Assembly (NCBI RefSeq): GCF_028290205.1
Contig: NZ_JAQGKF010000121.1
Coordinates: forward strand, 1-32,720
DNA: 32,720 bases
Direction: 5' to 3'
DNA from: Enterovirga sp.
GTDB taxonomy: Bacteria > Pseudomonadota > Alphaproteobacteria > Rhizobiales > Beijerinckiaceae
The notes below the pieces were generated by a model. That model worked only from the letters and a program-made list of their open reading frames with translations. It did no database searches and had not been told where the DNA came from. Numbering within the stretch: the first letter of the stretch is position 1; the number at the start of each line of letters is the position of its first letter. Shown one piece after another: positions 15,384 through 23,485 of the stretch. The position numbers were made by a program, and so were the translations under genes.

Positions 15384-15752
15384 ATGGAGCGACGCAACGA
15401 TCTGCCGCCGACACAGACCATCCGGCCCATCGACCCGCCGCCGCAGGCGGAGGCGCCGACCACGGCCCAGCTCAAGGGGGACATCGACAGCGGCCGCACG
15501 GGCGACAAAACCGAGGTCTTCGACCCCGGCCTCGCGCCCCTTGGCACGGACGACGAAGCGGCCGGCACGCCGGCGGGGCCCGAGCGCATCCGGCTGGCAC
15601 GCCGGCTGGAGGGCGTGCAGCGCTGGGCGGCGGGTGCCCGGCGGGCCGGCTACGCCCATCGCGACAGCGCCAACGCAGGCACCGCCTATGTGGCCGGCTC
15701 GGTGCTGATCGGCGTGGTGATCGTCGTTGGCATCCTGCTCACGCGGTCCTGA
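15384..15752 (+). CDS. Small tail-anchored membrane protein, unknown function
   Basis: 122-residue protein with a long polar, disordered N-terminal region (about 1-70, Pro/Thr/Asp-rich), an amphipathic basic stretch ('RIRLARRLEGVQRW') and one C-terminal membrane helix ('VAGSVLIGVVIVVGILL') ending four residues before the stop. This is a tail-anchor layout, so the soluble part is probably cytoplasmic. ATG 15384 is chosen because GGGAGGG lies 9 nt before it; an in-frame TTG at 15354 is an alternative. It ends 12 nt from the stop of the convergent DUF2243 gene. No family recognised. Confidence 0.65.
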   Translation: MERRNDLPPTQTIRPIDPPPQAEAPTTAQLKGDIDSGRTGDKTEVFDPGLAPLGTDDEAAGTPAGPERIRLARRLEGVQRWAAGARRAGYAHRDSANAGTAYVAGSVLIGVVIVVGILLTRS

Positions 15753-15764
15753 GGCGGCGGCCCG

Positions 15765-16562
15765 CTACACCCGCGACCAGGCCAGGCATCCGGCGGCAAG
15801 CGGAGACGTGCTGACCAGCAGGGCGCCGTTCGCGTAGAGCGGACCGAGCCTGCCTCCCGCCAGGTCGACGGCGAGCACGTCGCCCTTCGGGCTTGCCCAG
15901 ACGACCCGACCCTCGGCCGCCGCCACGGCGGCGAAAGCCTGGGCGGCGTCGGTGCCCGACCGGAACACCACGATGGCGGTATCCACTCCCGGGGGCGGCA
16001 GAAGGGCCACGGGCCCGGCAATCAGCACCGTCGCGGCGAGCGCAGCCGGAGCGCCCCGCAGCCTCGGCCCGCCGGGTTCGTCCGGCCCGTCCGCCCGCCG
16101 CATCAGCCACCAGCCGGCCGCGAGGCTCGGCACCGCGAAGACAACGAGCCAGCCGATGTCCCAGACGAGCGGGTTCGGCACGTCGACGCGGATCCGGTGA
16201 ATGCCCGCCAGCCAGTGGAACCCGGCGACATCCACCACCTGCCAGATGCCGAAGCCGAGCAGCGCCGAGGCGACGAGGCGCAGGTCGGCCGCCTGGCCGG
16301 TGATCCTGCCGCGGGCCCGCCAGAGGAGCCACAGGCCCAGGATCGCGATCCCGTACATGAGGACGTGGAACAGGCCGTCGGCCAGAATCTGCACCCGGAT
16401 GTCCCGAAGCGCGTCGCCTTCGACGAGGCTGAGCAGGTGGTGCCATTGCAGCACCTGGTGCAGGAGAATGCCGTCGATGAAGCCGCCCAGGGCGAAGCCC
16501 AGGATGCCGGCGGCGAGGTTCGGATTGCCGCCACGTGTGGCCTCAACACCAGCGCTGGACAT
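15765..16562 (-). CDS. DUF2243-domain membrane protein with C-terminal extension
   Basis: 265-residue inner-membrane protein. The first 170 residues match DUF2243: 'GFALGGFIDGILLHQVLQWHH' (His-rich first helix), 'DGLFHVLMYGIAILGLWLLW' and 'LVWDIGWLVVFAVPSLAAGWWLM', four helices in all with conserved His and Asp in the membrane. After a fifth hydrophobic stretch comes a region of about 75 residues ('IVVFRSGTDAAQAFAAVAAA', 'GDVLAVDLAGG') that is not part of the core domain and is probably extracytoplasmic. GGGAGGAGG precedes the ATG by 6 nt. It lies 18 nt after treZ and is probably the last gene of that operon. The function of DUF2243 is unknown. Confidence 0.85.
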   Translation of the reverse strand: MSSAGVEATRGGNPNLAAGILGFALGGFIDGILLHQVLQWHHLLSLVEGDALRDIRVQILADGLFHVLMYGIAILGLWLLWRARGRITGQAADLRLVASALLGFGIWQVVDVAGFHWLAGIHRIRVDVPNPLVWDIGWLVVFAVPSLAAGWWLMRRADGPDEPGGPRLRGAPAALAATVLIAGPVALLPPPGVDTAIVVFRSGTDAAQAFAAVAAAEGRVVWASPKGDVLAVDLAGGRLGPLYANGALLVSTSPLAAGCLAWSRV

Positions 16563-16580
16563 GCCTGACCTCCTCCCGTG

Positions 16581-18446
16581 CTAGCCGCCCCTCCGCAGGG
16601 ACCACCGAACCGACCAGGGGGGCATGCGGTCGGGGCCGCCGCCGCCTTCCAGCCAGATGGGCTCGAAACCGGGCTCGGCCGGCACCGGCTCCCCGGCGGC
16701 GCCCGATCCCAGATGGGCGGCCAGCCGGAGCCGCGCTCCGCCGCGCAGTTGCCACTCGGCATGGAGGCCGCCCTGGCCGGTGAGCTCATAGCTGCCGCCG
16801 GAGCTGCGCTCGTCGAGGAGGGGCACGACTTTGTCCCGGCGCACCCGGAGGATCGCCCTGTACCAATCGAGCCACTCGCGATGCGGGGCGCGCTCCAGGG
16901 CCGACCAGTCGAGTTTCGCGGACAGGAAGGTCTCTGGCTGGGTCGGATCCGGGATCCGGTCGCGGGCCGCCGGGTCCTGGAACTCCGGGAACCGGGCGAA
17001 CTCCGCGCGTCTGCCCTCCCGGACGGCGTTGGCGAGTTCCGGGCCGAAATCGCAGAAGAAGGGGAACGGCTGCGCCGCCGCCCATTCCTCGCCCATGAAC
17101 AGCATCGGGATCTGCGGCGCGAGAAGATAAATTGAGGCGACCGCCCGGACCGCGTCTCGGGGCGTCGTCGCCGTGATGCGGTCCCCGATCGCCCGGTTGC
17201 CGATCTGATCGTGGTTCTGGAGGAAGGACACAAACGCGGAGGGCGGCAGGTGGCCGCTCGGCTCGCCCCGCGGCTCGCCCCGGTAGGTCATCATTTCGCC
17301 CTGGAAGGCGAAACCCTCGGCGATGCTCCGGCCGAGCTTCTCCCGGTCGCCCGCATACTCGATGTAGTAGCCCGCCTGCTCGCCCGTCGCTGCCGTGTGC
17401 AGGACATGGTGCATGTCGTCATTCCACTGCGCCGTGAAGGCGCGTGGCGCTCCGTCCGGCCCGCGCTCCAGCCGTCGGGCCTCGTTCTCCTCGTTCTCGA
17501 GGATCAGGTGGACATGCCGGTGCGGCGCGGCGGCCCGGGCTCTGGCACTCAGCGCGTCCAGAAGGTGCGGCCGGGACGCATCCTTGATGGCGTGCACGGC
17601 GTCGAGCCGCAGGCCGTCCAGGTGGAACTCGCGAATCCAGTATTCGGCGTTCTGAAGCACGAATTCGCGCACTGCGTCGCTGCCCTGGTCGTCGTAATTG
17701 ATGGCCGCGCCCCAGGGCGTCTTGTGCTTGTCGGTAAAGATCGGCGCGTAGACAGGGAGGTAGTTCCCGTCCGGACCGAAGTGATTGTAGACCACGTCGA
17801 GAAAGACCATCAGGCCGCGGGTATGGGCGGCGTCGACCAGCGCCTTGAGGTCCTCCGGCCTGCCGTAGGCGCTGTCGGGCGCATAGAGGAGCGTGCCGTC
17901 GTAGCCCCAGTTCCGCGCGCCCGGGAAATCCGCGATGGGCATCAGCTCGATGGCGGTCACGCCGAGGGCGGCCAGGTGGTCCAGCCGCTCGGCGGCGGCC
18001 CGGAAGGTGCCCTCCCGTGTGAAGGCTCCGACATGGAGTTCGTAGATCACCGCTTCCGTCCAGGGGCGGCCGGCCCAGCCGGAATCGGTCCAGGCAAAGG
18101 CGCCGGGCTCGGTGACCTCACTTGGGCCGTGCACATCCTCCGGCTGGTAACGGGAGGCCGGATCGGGCACCCGCAGGCCGTCCGGCAGCACGAAGCGGTA
18201 GCGCGTGCCCGGACCGGCGTCCGCCACGAGAGCCCGGTGCCAGCCGCCGCTTTCCGCCGTCATGGGCAGGAGTTCCGCGCGGCCGGCCAGTTCGAGCTGA
18301 ACCGCGTCGCATTTCGGCGCCCAGAGGCGGAACAGGACACCTGCATCGGTGATCTGCGGCCCGAAAGCCGGCCGTTCGGCGACGGACGCGGCACGGCCGC
18401 CGCCGCTCTCGTCTCGCGCTGCCCGTGGGTCGGCGACGAGTGTCAT
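16581..18446 (-). CDS. treZ: Malto-oligosyltrehalose trehalohydrolase
   Basis: 621-residue GH13 enzyme that releases trehalose from maltooligosyl-trehalose, the second step of the TreY-TreZ route from glycogen. An N-terminal CBM48/E-set domain ('GVLFRLWAPKCDAVQLEL', about 36-53) leads into the barrel with 'VIYELHVGAFTREGTF', 'GYDGTLLYAPDSAYGRPEDLK' (in 181-201), 'FLDVVYNHFGPDGNY', nucleophile Asp282 in 'GLRLDAVHAI', acid Glu317 in 'LILENEEN' and Asp413 in 'LQNHDQIGNRA'. The start overlaps the stop of the LLM oxidoreductase by 4 nt. TreY, TreX and TreS are not in the window. Trehalose protects against drying and osmotic shock, matching the candidate stress promoter upstream. Confidence 0.94.
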   Translation of the reverse strand: MTLVADPRAARDESGGGRAASVAERPAFGPQITDAGVLFRLWAPKCDAVQLELAGRAELLPMTAESGGWHRALVADAGPGTRYRFVLPDGLRVPDPASRYQPEDVHGPSEVTEPGAFAWTDSGWAGRPWTEAVIYELHVGAFTREGTFRAAAERLDHLAALGVTAIELMPIADFPGARNWGYDGTLLYAPDSAYGRPEDLKALVDAAHTRGLMVFLDVVYNHFGPDGNYLPVYAPIFTDKHKTPWGAAINYDDQGSDAVREFVLQNAEYWIREFHLDGLRLDAVHAIKDASRPHLLDALSARARAAAPHRHVHLILENEENEARRLERGPDGAPRAFTAQWNDDMHHVLHTAATGEQAGYYIEYAGDREKLGRSIAEGFAFQGEMMTYRGEPRGEPSGHLPPSAFVSFLQNHDQIGNRAIGDRITATTPRDAVRAVASIYLLAPQIPMLFMGEEWAAAQPFPFFCDFGPELANAVREGRRAEFARFPEFQDPAARDRIPDPTQPETFLSAKLDWSALERAPHREWLDWYRAILRVRRDKVVPLLDERSSGGSYELTGQGGLHAEWQLRGGARLRLAAHLGSGAAGEPVPAEPGFEPIWLEGGGGPDRMPPWSVRWSLRRGG

Positions 18447-19429
18447 GGCCTGTCAGCCCCTGCGCTCGCGGTCCTCAGATCCGGCAGCACTTTGGCCCCG
18501 AACGTCTCCACAAACGCGCTCTGGTTCCGGCCGATCTGGTGCAGTTGCAGTTCCTCGAAGCCGAGCTCGATGAATTCGGTGAGCCAGGCCGTATGCCGGC
18601 CGGGATCGGACGAGATCAAGACCGACTCGTGCATGTCCTCCGGCCGGACGAACCGGGTCGCGGTGTCGTAATCCTCGGGCGAGCGCATCTCCCAGTTCAC
18701 GTCGCCGGCGAGGGCGTTGTAGCGCCATTGCTGGAAAGCGCCCTGCAGCGCCTCCGCCTCGCTTGGCGCCCAGTTGAGCGCCACCTGCAGCACCATCGGC
18801 TTGCCCTCGCCGCCGCCGCTCCGGAACGCCGCGACCACCTTGCGGAGCTGTTCAGGCTTCGCCGCGACCGTCAGCAACCCGTCCGCCCAGCCTCCGACGA
18901 ACCGCGCCGTCGCTTCGGTCACGGCGGCCCCGAGGAGACGGGGCGCCCGCTCGGGCCGCGAGTAGAGGCGCGCGTCGACCACCGTCACGCGGCCGCGATG
19001 CGTCACCGTCTCGCCCGCGAAGAGCGCCCGCACGATGTCGGCGCATTCGCGCAGAACGGCATTGCGCTCCGCTTTCTCGGGCCAGGGCAGCCCGGTGATG
19101 TCCTCGTTCAGGCGCTGCCCGCTGCCGAGGGCCCACCAGAGCCGCTGCGGGTACATCTCCGCGAGCGTGGTGGCGGCCTGGGCCAGAACAGCCGGATGGT
19201 ACCGGTAGCCCAGCGCCGAGATCACGCCGAACGGCAGCGAGGTGGCCTGAAGCGCCGACCCGAGCCAGGCCCAGGCGAAGCCCGAATGGCCCTGATCGGG
19301 TCCCCAGGGCTTGAAGTGGTCTGAGGACATGGCGCAGCCGAAGCCGGCCGCCTCGGCCTCCCGTACGAGCCGCAATAGCTCGGACGGGGCAAATTGCTCG
19401 TGCGATGCGTGATAACCGATCTGGACCAT
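18443..19429 (-). CDS. LLM-class flavin-dependent oxidoreductase (TIGR03885-like, probably FMN)
   Basis: 328-residue TIM-barrel protein of the luciferase-like monooxygenase superfamily. It opens 'MVQIGYHASHEQFAPSELLR', has 'AMSSDHFKPWGPDQGHSGFAW' spread over 33-53, 'VISALGYRYHPAVLAQAATTLAEM' and 'WWALGSGQRLNEDITG'. This resembles the clade predicted to have returned from F420 to FMN; that memory-based placement is moderate. The frame stays open far upstream, but the homologous part begins at the ATG at 19429. There is no Shine-Dalgarno before it; a candidate stress promoter ends only 10 nt upstream, implying a very short leader. Its 4-nt overlap with treZ indicates co-expression. The substrate is unknown. 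Confidence 0.85.
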   Translation of the reverse strand: MVQIGYHASHEQFAPSELLRLVREAEAAGFGCAMSSDHFKPWGPDQGHSGFAWAWLGSALQATSLPFGVISALGYRYHPAVLAQAATTLAEMYPQRLWWALGSGQRLNEDITGLPWPEKAERNAVLRECADIVRALFAGETVTHRGRVTVVDARLYSRPERAPRLLGAAVTEATARFVGGWADGLLTVAAKPEQLRKVVAAFRSGGGEGKPMVLQVALNWAPSEAEALQGAFQQWRYNALAGDVNWEMRSPEDYDTATRFVRPEDMHESVLISSDPGRHTAWLTEFIELGFEELQLHQIGRNQSAFVETFGAKVLPDLRTASAGADRP

Positions 19430-19837
19430 GGACTGGTCGAACCGTGAAGGCGGGCGCCTGTTCCTGCGTCGTCCGAAGCAGGACGCATGCCCGCCCGGGC
19501 GGGCCCGCGGGGGAGCCGGGCGGGCCGCGGCCCGGCCTTGACGCACCGAGCGGCCGTTTCCTATGCGACATCGCCGGGTCAGGCTCACAGCCTCGGCACC
19601 GCGCTCGCGAGCCGGTCGCCGGGCTGCGATCTCTCCGCGGATCCCTTGTGGTCGGCCTCCGTGCCGGCCTGTTGCGCCGGCGGGCGCCCCCGGCCGGGAG
19701 AAAGCATGGCCTCGTCCCTCAGCGTGTCGCGCACCGGTCGTCTGCCGCGGCACCCGCAACGGGTCAGGGTCGCGCCGCGGCCCGCCCCCCTCCCGATCTC
19801 GGCCGCTCAGGGCCGCCGAAGCCCCGGGCGGAGCTGA
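19430..19837. other. 408-nt divergent intergenic region between the treZ operon and bioMNY
   Basis: Besides the candidate promoter at 19440-19464 it holds nested inverted repeats close by (GCGGGC at 19450 with GCCCGC at 19489; TGCGTC at 19465 with GACGCA at 19482). The rest is very GC-rich. Open frames cross it on both strands but lack ribosome-binding sites and family motifs. I looked for a BioR box (TTAT-type palindrome) before bioM and for cobalamin or TPP riboswitch landmarks and found none. The bioM promoter is therefore unplaced. Confidence 0.5.
19440..19464 (-). promoter_or_regulatory. Candidate EcfG promoter for the LLM-treZ-DUF2243 operon
   Basis: Minus strand: GGAAC (19464-19460), 16 nt, GGTT (19443-19440), the same two elements and spacing as the site at 11326. 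With a start site 6-8 nt after the -10, the transcript would begin within a few bases of the ATG at 19429, which agrees with the lack of a Shine-Dalgarno sequence. Confidence 0.52.
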
Positions 19838-20563
19838 GTGTCGGTGCCCACCGCAGAGGGACGCGAAGCCGAGCCCCCCCGGAGCACGGACATCCGGTTC
19901 GAGAACGTGCACGTGACGCTCGGCGAGCGGGCGATCCTGCGCGGGGTCGATTGCCGGCTGGCGGAGCGGCGGGTCGCCGTGCTGGGCGCAAACGGGTCGG
20001 GCAAGAGCACGCTGGTGCGCCTGATCAACGGCCTCGCCATGCCAACGGCCGGGCGGGTGGTGGTCGGCGGTCTCGACACCCGGACCGACCTCGCGGCGAT
20101 CCGGCGCCGGGTCGGCCACGTGTTCCAGAACCCGGACAGCCAGATCGTGCTGCCGATCGTGGAGGAGGATCTTGCCTTCGGGCTCCGCAATCTCGGCTAC
20201 TCGCAGCGCGAGGCGCGAAGCCGGGCCCGGCTCGCCCTGGACAGCTATGGGCTCGGCGGCTTGGCTGAGGCGCCGGCGCATACGCTGAGCGGCGGCGAAA
20301 AGCAGCTCGTCGCGCTGCTCGGCGTGCTGGTGATGCGGCCCGACCTCATCGTTTTCGACGAGCCGACCACGCTGCTCGACCTGCGCAACCGCAACCGGAT
20401 CGCGGCCGAGATCCGCGACCTCGCCCAATCGGCCGTGGTGGCGACGCACGACCTTGACCTCATCCGGGACTTCGACCGGGCCCTGGTGCTGGACCATGGC
20501 CGCATCGTGGTCGACGACGCGCCGGGTCCGGCCGTCGCCTGGTATCGGGCGAACCTGTCGTGA
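19838..20563 (+). CDS. bioM: Biotin ECF transporter ATPase
   Basis: 241-residue ABC ATPase that powers biotin uptake with BioN and BioY. Walker A 'GANGSGKST' (50-58), Q-loop 'FQNPDSQIV' (96-104), signature 'LSGGEKQ' (150-156), Walker B 'LIVFDEPTT' (170-178) and switch His204 in 'ATHD' are all present. The 'FQNPDSQ' form is typical of ECF/cobalt-type ATPases. The start is GTG 19838 (GGAG 4 nt upstream) or GTG 19844 two codons later, which has the better spacing; the conserved domain starts after residue 18, so the choice does not matter for function. Its stop overlaps the bioN start by 4 nt. Confidence 0.92.
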   Translation: MSVPTAEGREAEPPRSTDIRFENVHVTLGERAILRGVDCRLAERRVAVLGANGSGKSTLVRLINGLAMPTAGRVVVGGLDTRTDLAAIRRRVGHVFQNPDSQIVLPIVEEDLAFGLRNLGYSQREARSRARLALDSYGLGGLAEAPAHTLSGGEKQLVALLGVLVMRPDLIVFDEPTTLLDLRNRNRIAAEIRDLAQSAVVATHDLDLIRDFDRALVLDHGRIVVDDAPGPAVAWYRANLS

Positions 20564-21195
20564 CCGTCGGGCCGGGCCTCGCACGCGCCCGGGCCGCTGC
20601 CCGAGCCTGCCCGGCGCTCGCCAAGATCGGCGCCCTCACGGCAGCCGGCGCCCTCCTGTTCCTGGTCGGCTCCCCGGCAGTTCTGACCGGGGCGCTGGCG
20701 GGCGCCTGGGCGGCCTCGCTGCTCCTACTCGGGCGCCGCGCGTCGCTGTCGGTCTGGACGCTCGGCCTCGTATGGCCGCTCCTCGCGGTGGTCGGCTTCG
20801 CCGCGGCCTTCGAGGGCCCGGCGCAGGCGTTCGTCGTGTTCTGCCGCGTCGTGACGCTGGTCGTTCTCGCCCACCTCGTGACCGCGACCACGCAGGCCAG
20901 CGCCATGCAGGAGGCGCTGGTCACGGCCCTGCGGCCGCTGGAGCGGCTTCACCTCCTGTCGGCCGAGAAGGCAGGGCTTGCGCTCGCCGTGACGTTGCGG
21001 TCCTTGCCGCGCATCAAGGCCGCGATGGGCGAGATTCGCGACGCACACGCGGCCCGGGGGCTTCGGCCCGCACCCTCGACCCTCTTGATCCCGCTGATCG
21101 TGCGGGTCCTCCGCCAGTCGGAGGAGACCGCCGACGCCATCGATGCGCGCTCCTGGTCAGGAGCGGCACGGAGACATTCTGATGACCACGCGTGA
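20560..21195 (+). CDS. bioN: Biotin ECF transporter transmembrane coupling protein (EcfT/CbiQ family)
   Basis: 211-residue inner-membrane T component with about five hydrophobic segments between residues 25 and 185. It links the ATPase to the substrate-binding BioY. The cytoplasmic coupling helices end in the Ala-Arg-Gly motif 'HAARGLRP' (165-167) and in the degenerate second motif 'DARSWSG' (ARS at 196-198); EcfT proteins usually have two ARG-type motifs. The start is GTG, overlapping the bioM stop (GTGA). It overlaps bioY by 14 nt. The order M-N-Y is common in alphaproteobacteria. Confidence 0.9.
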   Translation: MTVGPGLARARAAARACPALAKIGALTAAGALLFLVGSPAVLTGALAGAWAASLLLLGRRASLSVWTLGLVWPLLAVVGFAAAFEGPAQAFVVFCRVVTLVVLAHLVTATTQASAMQEALVTALRPLERLHLLSAEKAGLALAVTLRSLPRIKAAMGEIRDAHAARGLRPAPSTLLIPLIVRVLRQSEETADAIDARSWSGAARRHSDDHA

Positions 21196-21733
21196 CCTCG
21201 TTCTGGCCGCCACCTTCGCTGCGCTGATCGTGGCGCTCGGCGCGGTGCCGGCCGTGCCCCTCGCCTTTATCCCGGTTCCGATCACGCTGCAGTCGCTCGG
21301 CGTGATGCTGGCCGGCGCCGTCCTGGGACCGTGGCGCGGCGCGCTCGCGCCCGCGCTCGTCGTGCTGCTGGTCATCATCGGCCTGCCGGTTCTGGCCGGA
21401 GGACGGGGCGGCCTCGTGGTGCTGACCGGCCCGACGGCGGGCTACCTGCTCGGCTGGATTCCAGGGGCCTTCGTGACCGGCCTGCTGGCCCAGCGGGCCG
21501 CGGCCCGGACCGGATGGCTGCCCTTCGCGGAGCGGCTGGCCGGCTGCATCCTGGGCGGAATCGTCGTGGTCCACCTTCTGGGCATTGTCTGGCTCGCCTC
21601 CGTGACCGGCCTGCCGATCGGCAAGGCGGCCTGGGGCTCGCTCGCCTTTCTGCCCGGCGACCTCTTGAAGGCCGGGCTGGCGGCCTGGGTCGCGACCTCG
21701 CTCGGCCGCGTCCGCGTGCTCGCGCCGCGGTAA
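21182..21733 (+). CDS. bioY: Biotin transporter substrate-binding component
   Basis: 183-residue, six-helix S component that captures biotin. Family motifs are 'IPVPITLQSLGVMLAGAVLG' (about 31-50) and 'GPTAGYLLGWIPGAFVTGLL' (about 84-103), the loop and helix lining the biotin pocket. The ATG at 21182 has GGAG about 9 nt upstream, inside the end of bioN; an earlier in-frame start would extend into bioN without adding conserved sequence. With bioM and bioN it forms a complete high-affinity importer. No biotin-synthesis genes lie nearby. A strong hairpin follows 23 nt after the stop. Confidence 0.93.
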   Translation: MTTRDLVLAATFAALIVALGAVPAVPLAFIPVPITLQSLGVMLAGAVLGPWRGALAPALVVLLVIIGLPVLAGGRGGLVVLTGPTAGYLLGWIPGAFVTGLLAQRAAARTGWLPFAERLAGCILGGIVVVHLLGIVWLASVTGLPIGKAAWGSLAFLPGDLLKAGLAAWVATSLGRVRVLAPR

Positions 21734-21755
21734 CTCGCGTCAGCACCCGTGCGGG

Positions 21756-21790
21756 GGAGGGGGGCGAAGTTCCGCCCCCCTCCGTCGTTT
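21756..21790 (+). terminator. Strong hairpin after bioMNY
   Basis: Perfect 11-bp stem, arms 21756-21766 and 21773-21783 (GGAGGGGGGCG / CGCCCCCCTCC) with a 6-nt loop, followed by GTCGTTT. It is an intrinsic-terminator-like structure with a short, imperfect T stretch, well placed to end the biotin operon. Confidence 0.72.
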
Positions 21791-21983
21791 AAAGGCCGTC
21801 TCGGGCGGTCCCGAGCTCGTTGTTGCATTGCAGCACAGCTCTGGTTTAAACCGCAGCAACTCGACTGGACCCGGTGAAACCCCGGGTGGCTCTTCCGGCC
21901 GCCAATCCGCCGGACCGCGCAACTGACCCGATGCGACTGCCCTGGCCGAGCCGGGCGTCCGTCCGTTTGCGGAATCCCATCCC

Positions 21984-23468
21984 ATGCAGCTCATGTCTCG
22001 CGTTCGCCGCGACTGGTTCTCCAACCCGCGCAGCGACGTGCTGTCCGGTATCGTTGTCGCCCTCGCGCTGATTCCGGAGGCGATCGGCTTCTCGGTCATT
22101 GCCGGCGTCGACCCCAAGGTCGGCCTCTATGCCTCGGTGGTGATCGCCTGCGTGATCGCCTTCACGGGCGGCCGCCCGGCCATGATCTCGGCCGCCACGG
22201 CCGCCACAGCGGTGGTCATGGTCAACCTCGTCCGCGACCACGGCGTGCAATACCTGTTCGCGGCCACCATCCTGATGGGGCTCATCCAGCTCGGCGCCGG
22301 GCTGCTGAAGCTCGGCCGCCTGATGCGCTTCGTGTCGCAATCGGTGATGACGGGCTTCGTCAACGCGCTCGCCATCCTGATCTTCCTGGCGCAGCTGCCC
22401 GAACTGATCGGCGTCACGCCGGCGACCTACGGGCTGATCGCGCTGGGCCTCGCCATCATCTACGGCGTGCCGCGCATCACCCGGGCGATCCCCTCGCCCC
22501 TGATCGCCATTGTGGTGCTGACCGTGGTGACGGCCGCGTTCGGCCTGGACGTCCGGACGGTGGCGGATCTCGGCGAACTGCCCTCCGCGCTGCCGAACTT
22601 CGGGCTGCCCGACGTGCCCTTCACGTGGGAAACCCTGCGCATCATCCTGCCCTACGCCATCACGCTCGCGGCGGTGGGGCTGCTCGAATCCCTGCTCACC
22701 GCGCAGATCGTCGATGACATGACGGACACGACGTCCAACAAGACGCGGGAATGCTACGGGCAGGGCAGCGCCAACATCGCGTCGGCCGTGTTCGGCGGCA
22801 TGGGCGGGTGCGCCATGATCGGCCAGTCGGTCATCAACGTCTCGTCCGGCGCCCGGGGGCGGCTCTCGACTCTGGTCGCCGGCGTGTTCCTGCTGGTGCT
22901 GCTGGTCGCCCTGCAGGACCTTCTGGCGGTGGTGCCCGTGGCGGCGCTGACGGCGGTGATGATCATGGTCTCGCTGAGCACGTTCTCCTGGCGCTCGCTG
23001 GCGCAACTGCGCTCGAACCCGCTCTCGTCCTCGCTCGTGATGCTGGCCACTGTGGCCGTGGTGGTGGCCACCAAGGATCTGGCCATCGGCGTCCTGGTCG
23101 GCGTGCTGCTGTCCGGCGTGTTCTTTGCCGGCAAGGTGTCGCGGCTGAGCCGGGTCGTCTCCGAGCTGTCGGACGACGGCCGGACCCGGACCTACCGGGT
23201 CACCGGACAGGTCTTCTTCGCCTCCGCCGGCACCTTTGCGGATGCGATCGACGTGCTCGAGCCGGTGGACCGGATCGTGGTCGATGTCCACGGGGCCCAT
23301 TTCTGGGACATCTCAGCCGTCGCCGCTCTGGACCGCATCGTGCTGAAGGGCCGTCGTAACGGGCGCGAGATCGAGGTGATCGGCCTCAACGAGGCGAGCG
23401 CCACCATGGTCGACCGCTTCGGCGTGCACGACAAGGACGACGGACGGGCCTCCGCAGCCGCGCACTAG
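21984..23468 (+). CDS. SulP-family anion transporter with STAS domain
   Basis: 494-residue SLC26/SulP transporter. About residues 15-385 are membrane: '[31 protein letters not shown]' is the family-typical first half (helix 1 plus the Pro/Glu stretch), followed by '[18 protein letters not shown]' and '[23 protein letters not shown]'. A cytoplasmic STAS domain follows (about 402-480) with '[19 protein letters not shown]'. Members carry sulfate, bicarbonate or dicarboxylates; no sulfate-assimilation or carbonic-anhydrase gene is next to it, so the ion stays open. ATG 21984 or ATG 21993 may be used. It is separated from bioY by a terminator and 250 nt. Confidence 0.93.
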   Translation: MQLMSRVRRDWFSNPRSDVLSGIVVALALIPEAIGFSVIAGVDPKVGLYASVVIACVIAFTGGRPAMISAATAATAVVMVNLVRDHGVQYLFAATILMGLIQLGAGLLKLGRLMRFVSQSVMTGFVNALAILIFLAQLPELIGVTPATYGLIALGLAIIYGVPRITRAIPSPLIAIVVLTVVTAAFGLDVRTVADLGELPSALPNFGLPDVPFTWETLRIILPYAITLAAVGLLESLLTAQIVDDMTDTTSNKTRECYGQGSANIASAVFGGMGGCAMIGQSVINVSSGARGRLSTLVAGVFLLVLLVALQDLLAVVPVAALTAVMIMVSLSTFSWRSLAQLRSNPLSSSLVMLATVAVVVATKDLAIGVLVGVLLSGVFFAGKVSRLSRVVSELSDDGRTRTYRVTGQVFFASAGTFADAIDVLEPVDRIVVDVHGAHFWDISAVAALDRIVLKGRRNGREIEVIGLNEASATMVDRFGVHDKDDGRASAAAH

Positions 23469-23485
23469 CGGGGGCGAGCCGCCGG

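Noticed and set aside
19565-19837. Possible riboswitch or BioR box upstream of bioM
   Set aside because: I saw none of the conserved landmarks of cobalamin or TPP riboswitches and no TTAT-type BioR palindrome; only GC-rich stems.
19430-20584. N-terminal extension of the LLM oxidoreductase by 385 codons
   Set aside because: The extension is antisense to bioM and crosses the divergent gap; family homology begins at the ATG at 19429.
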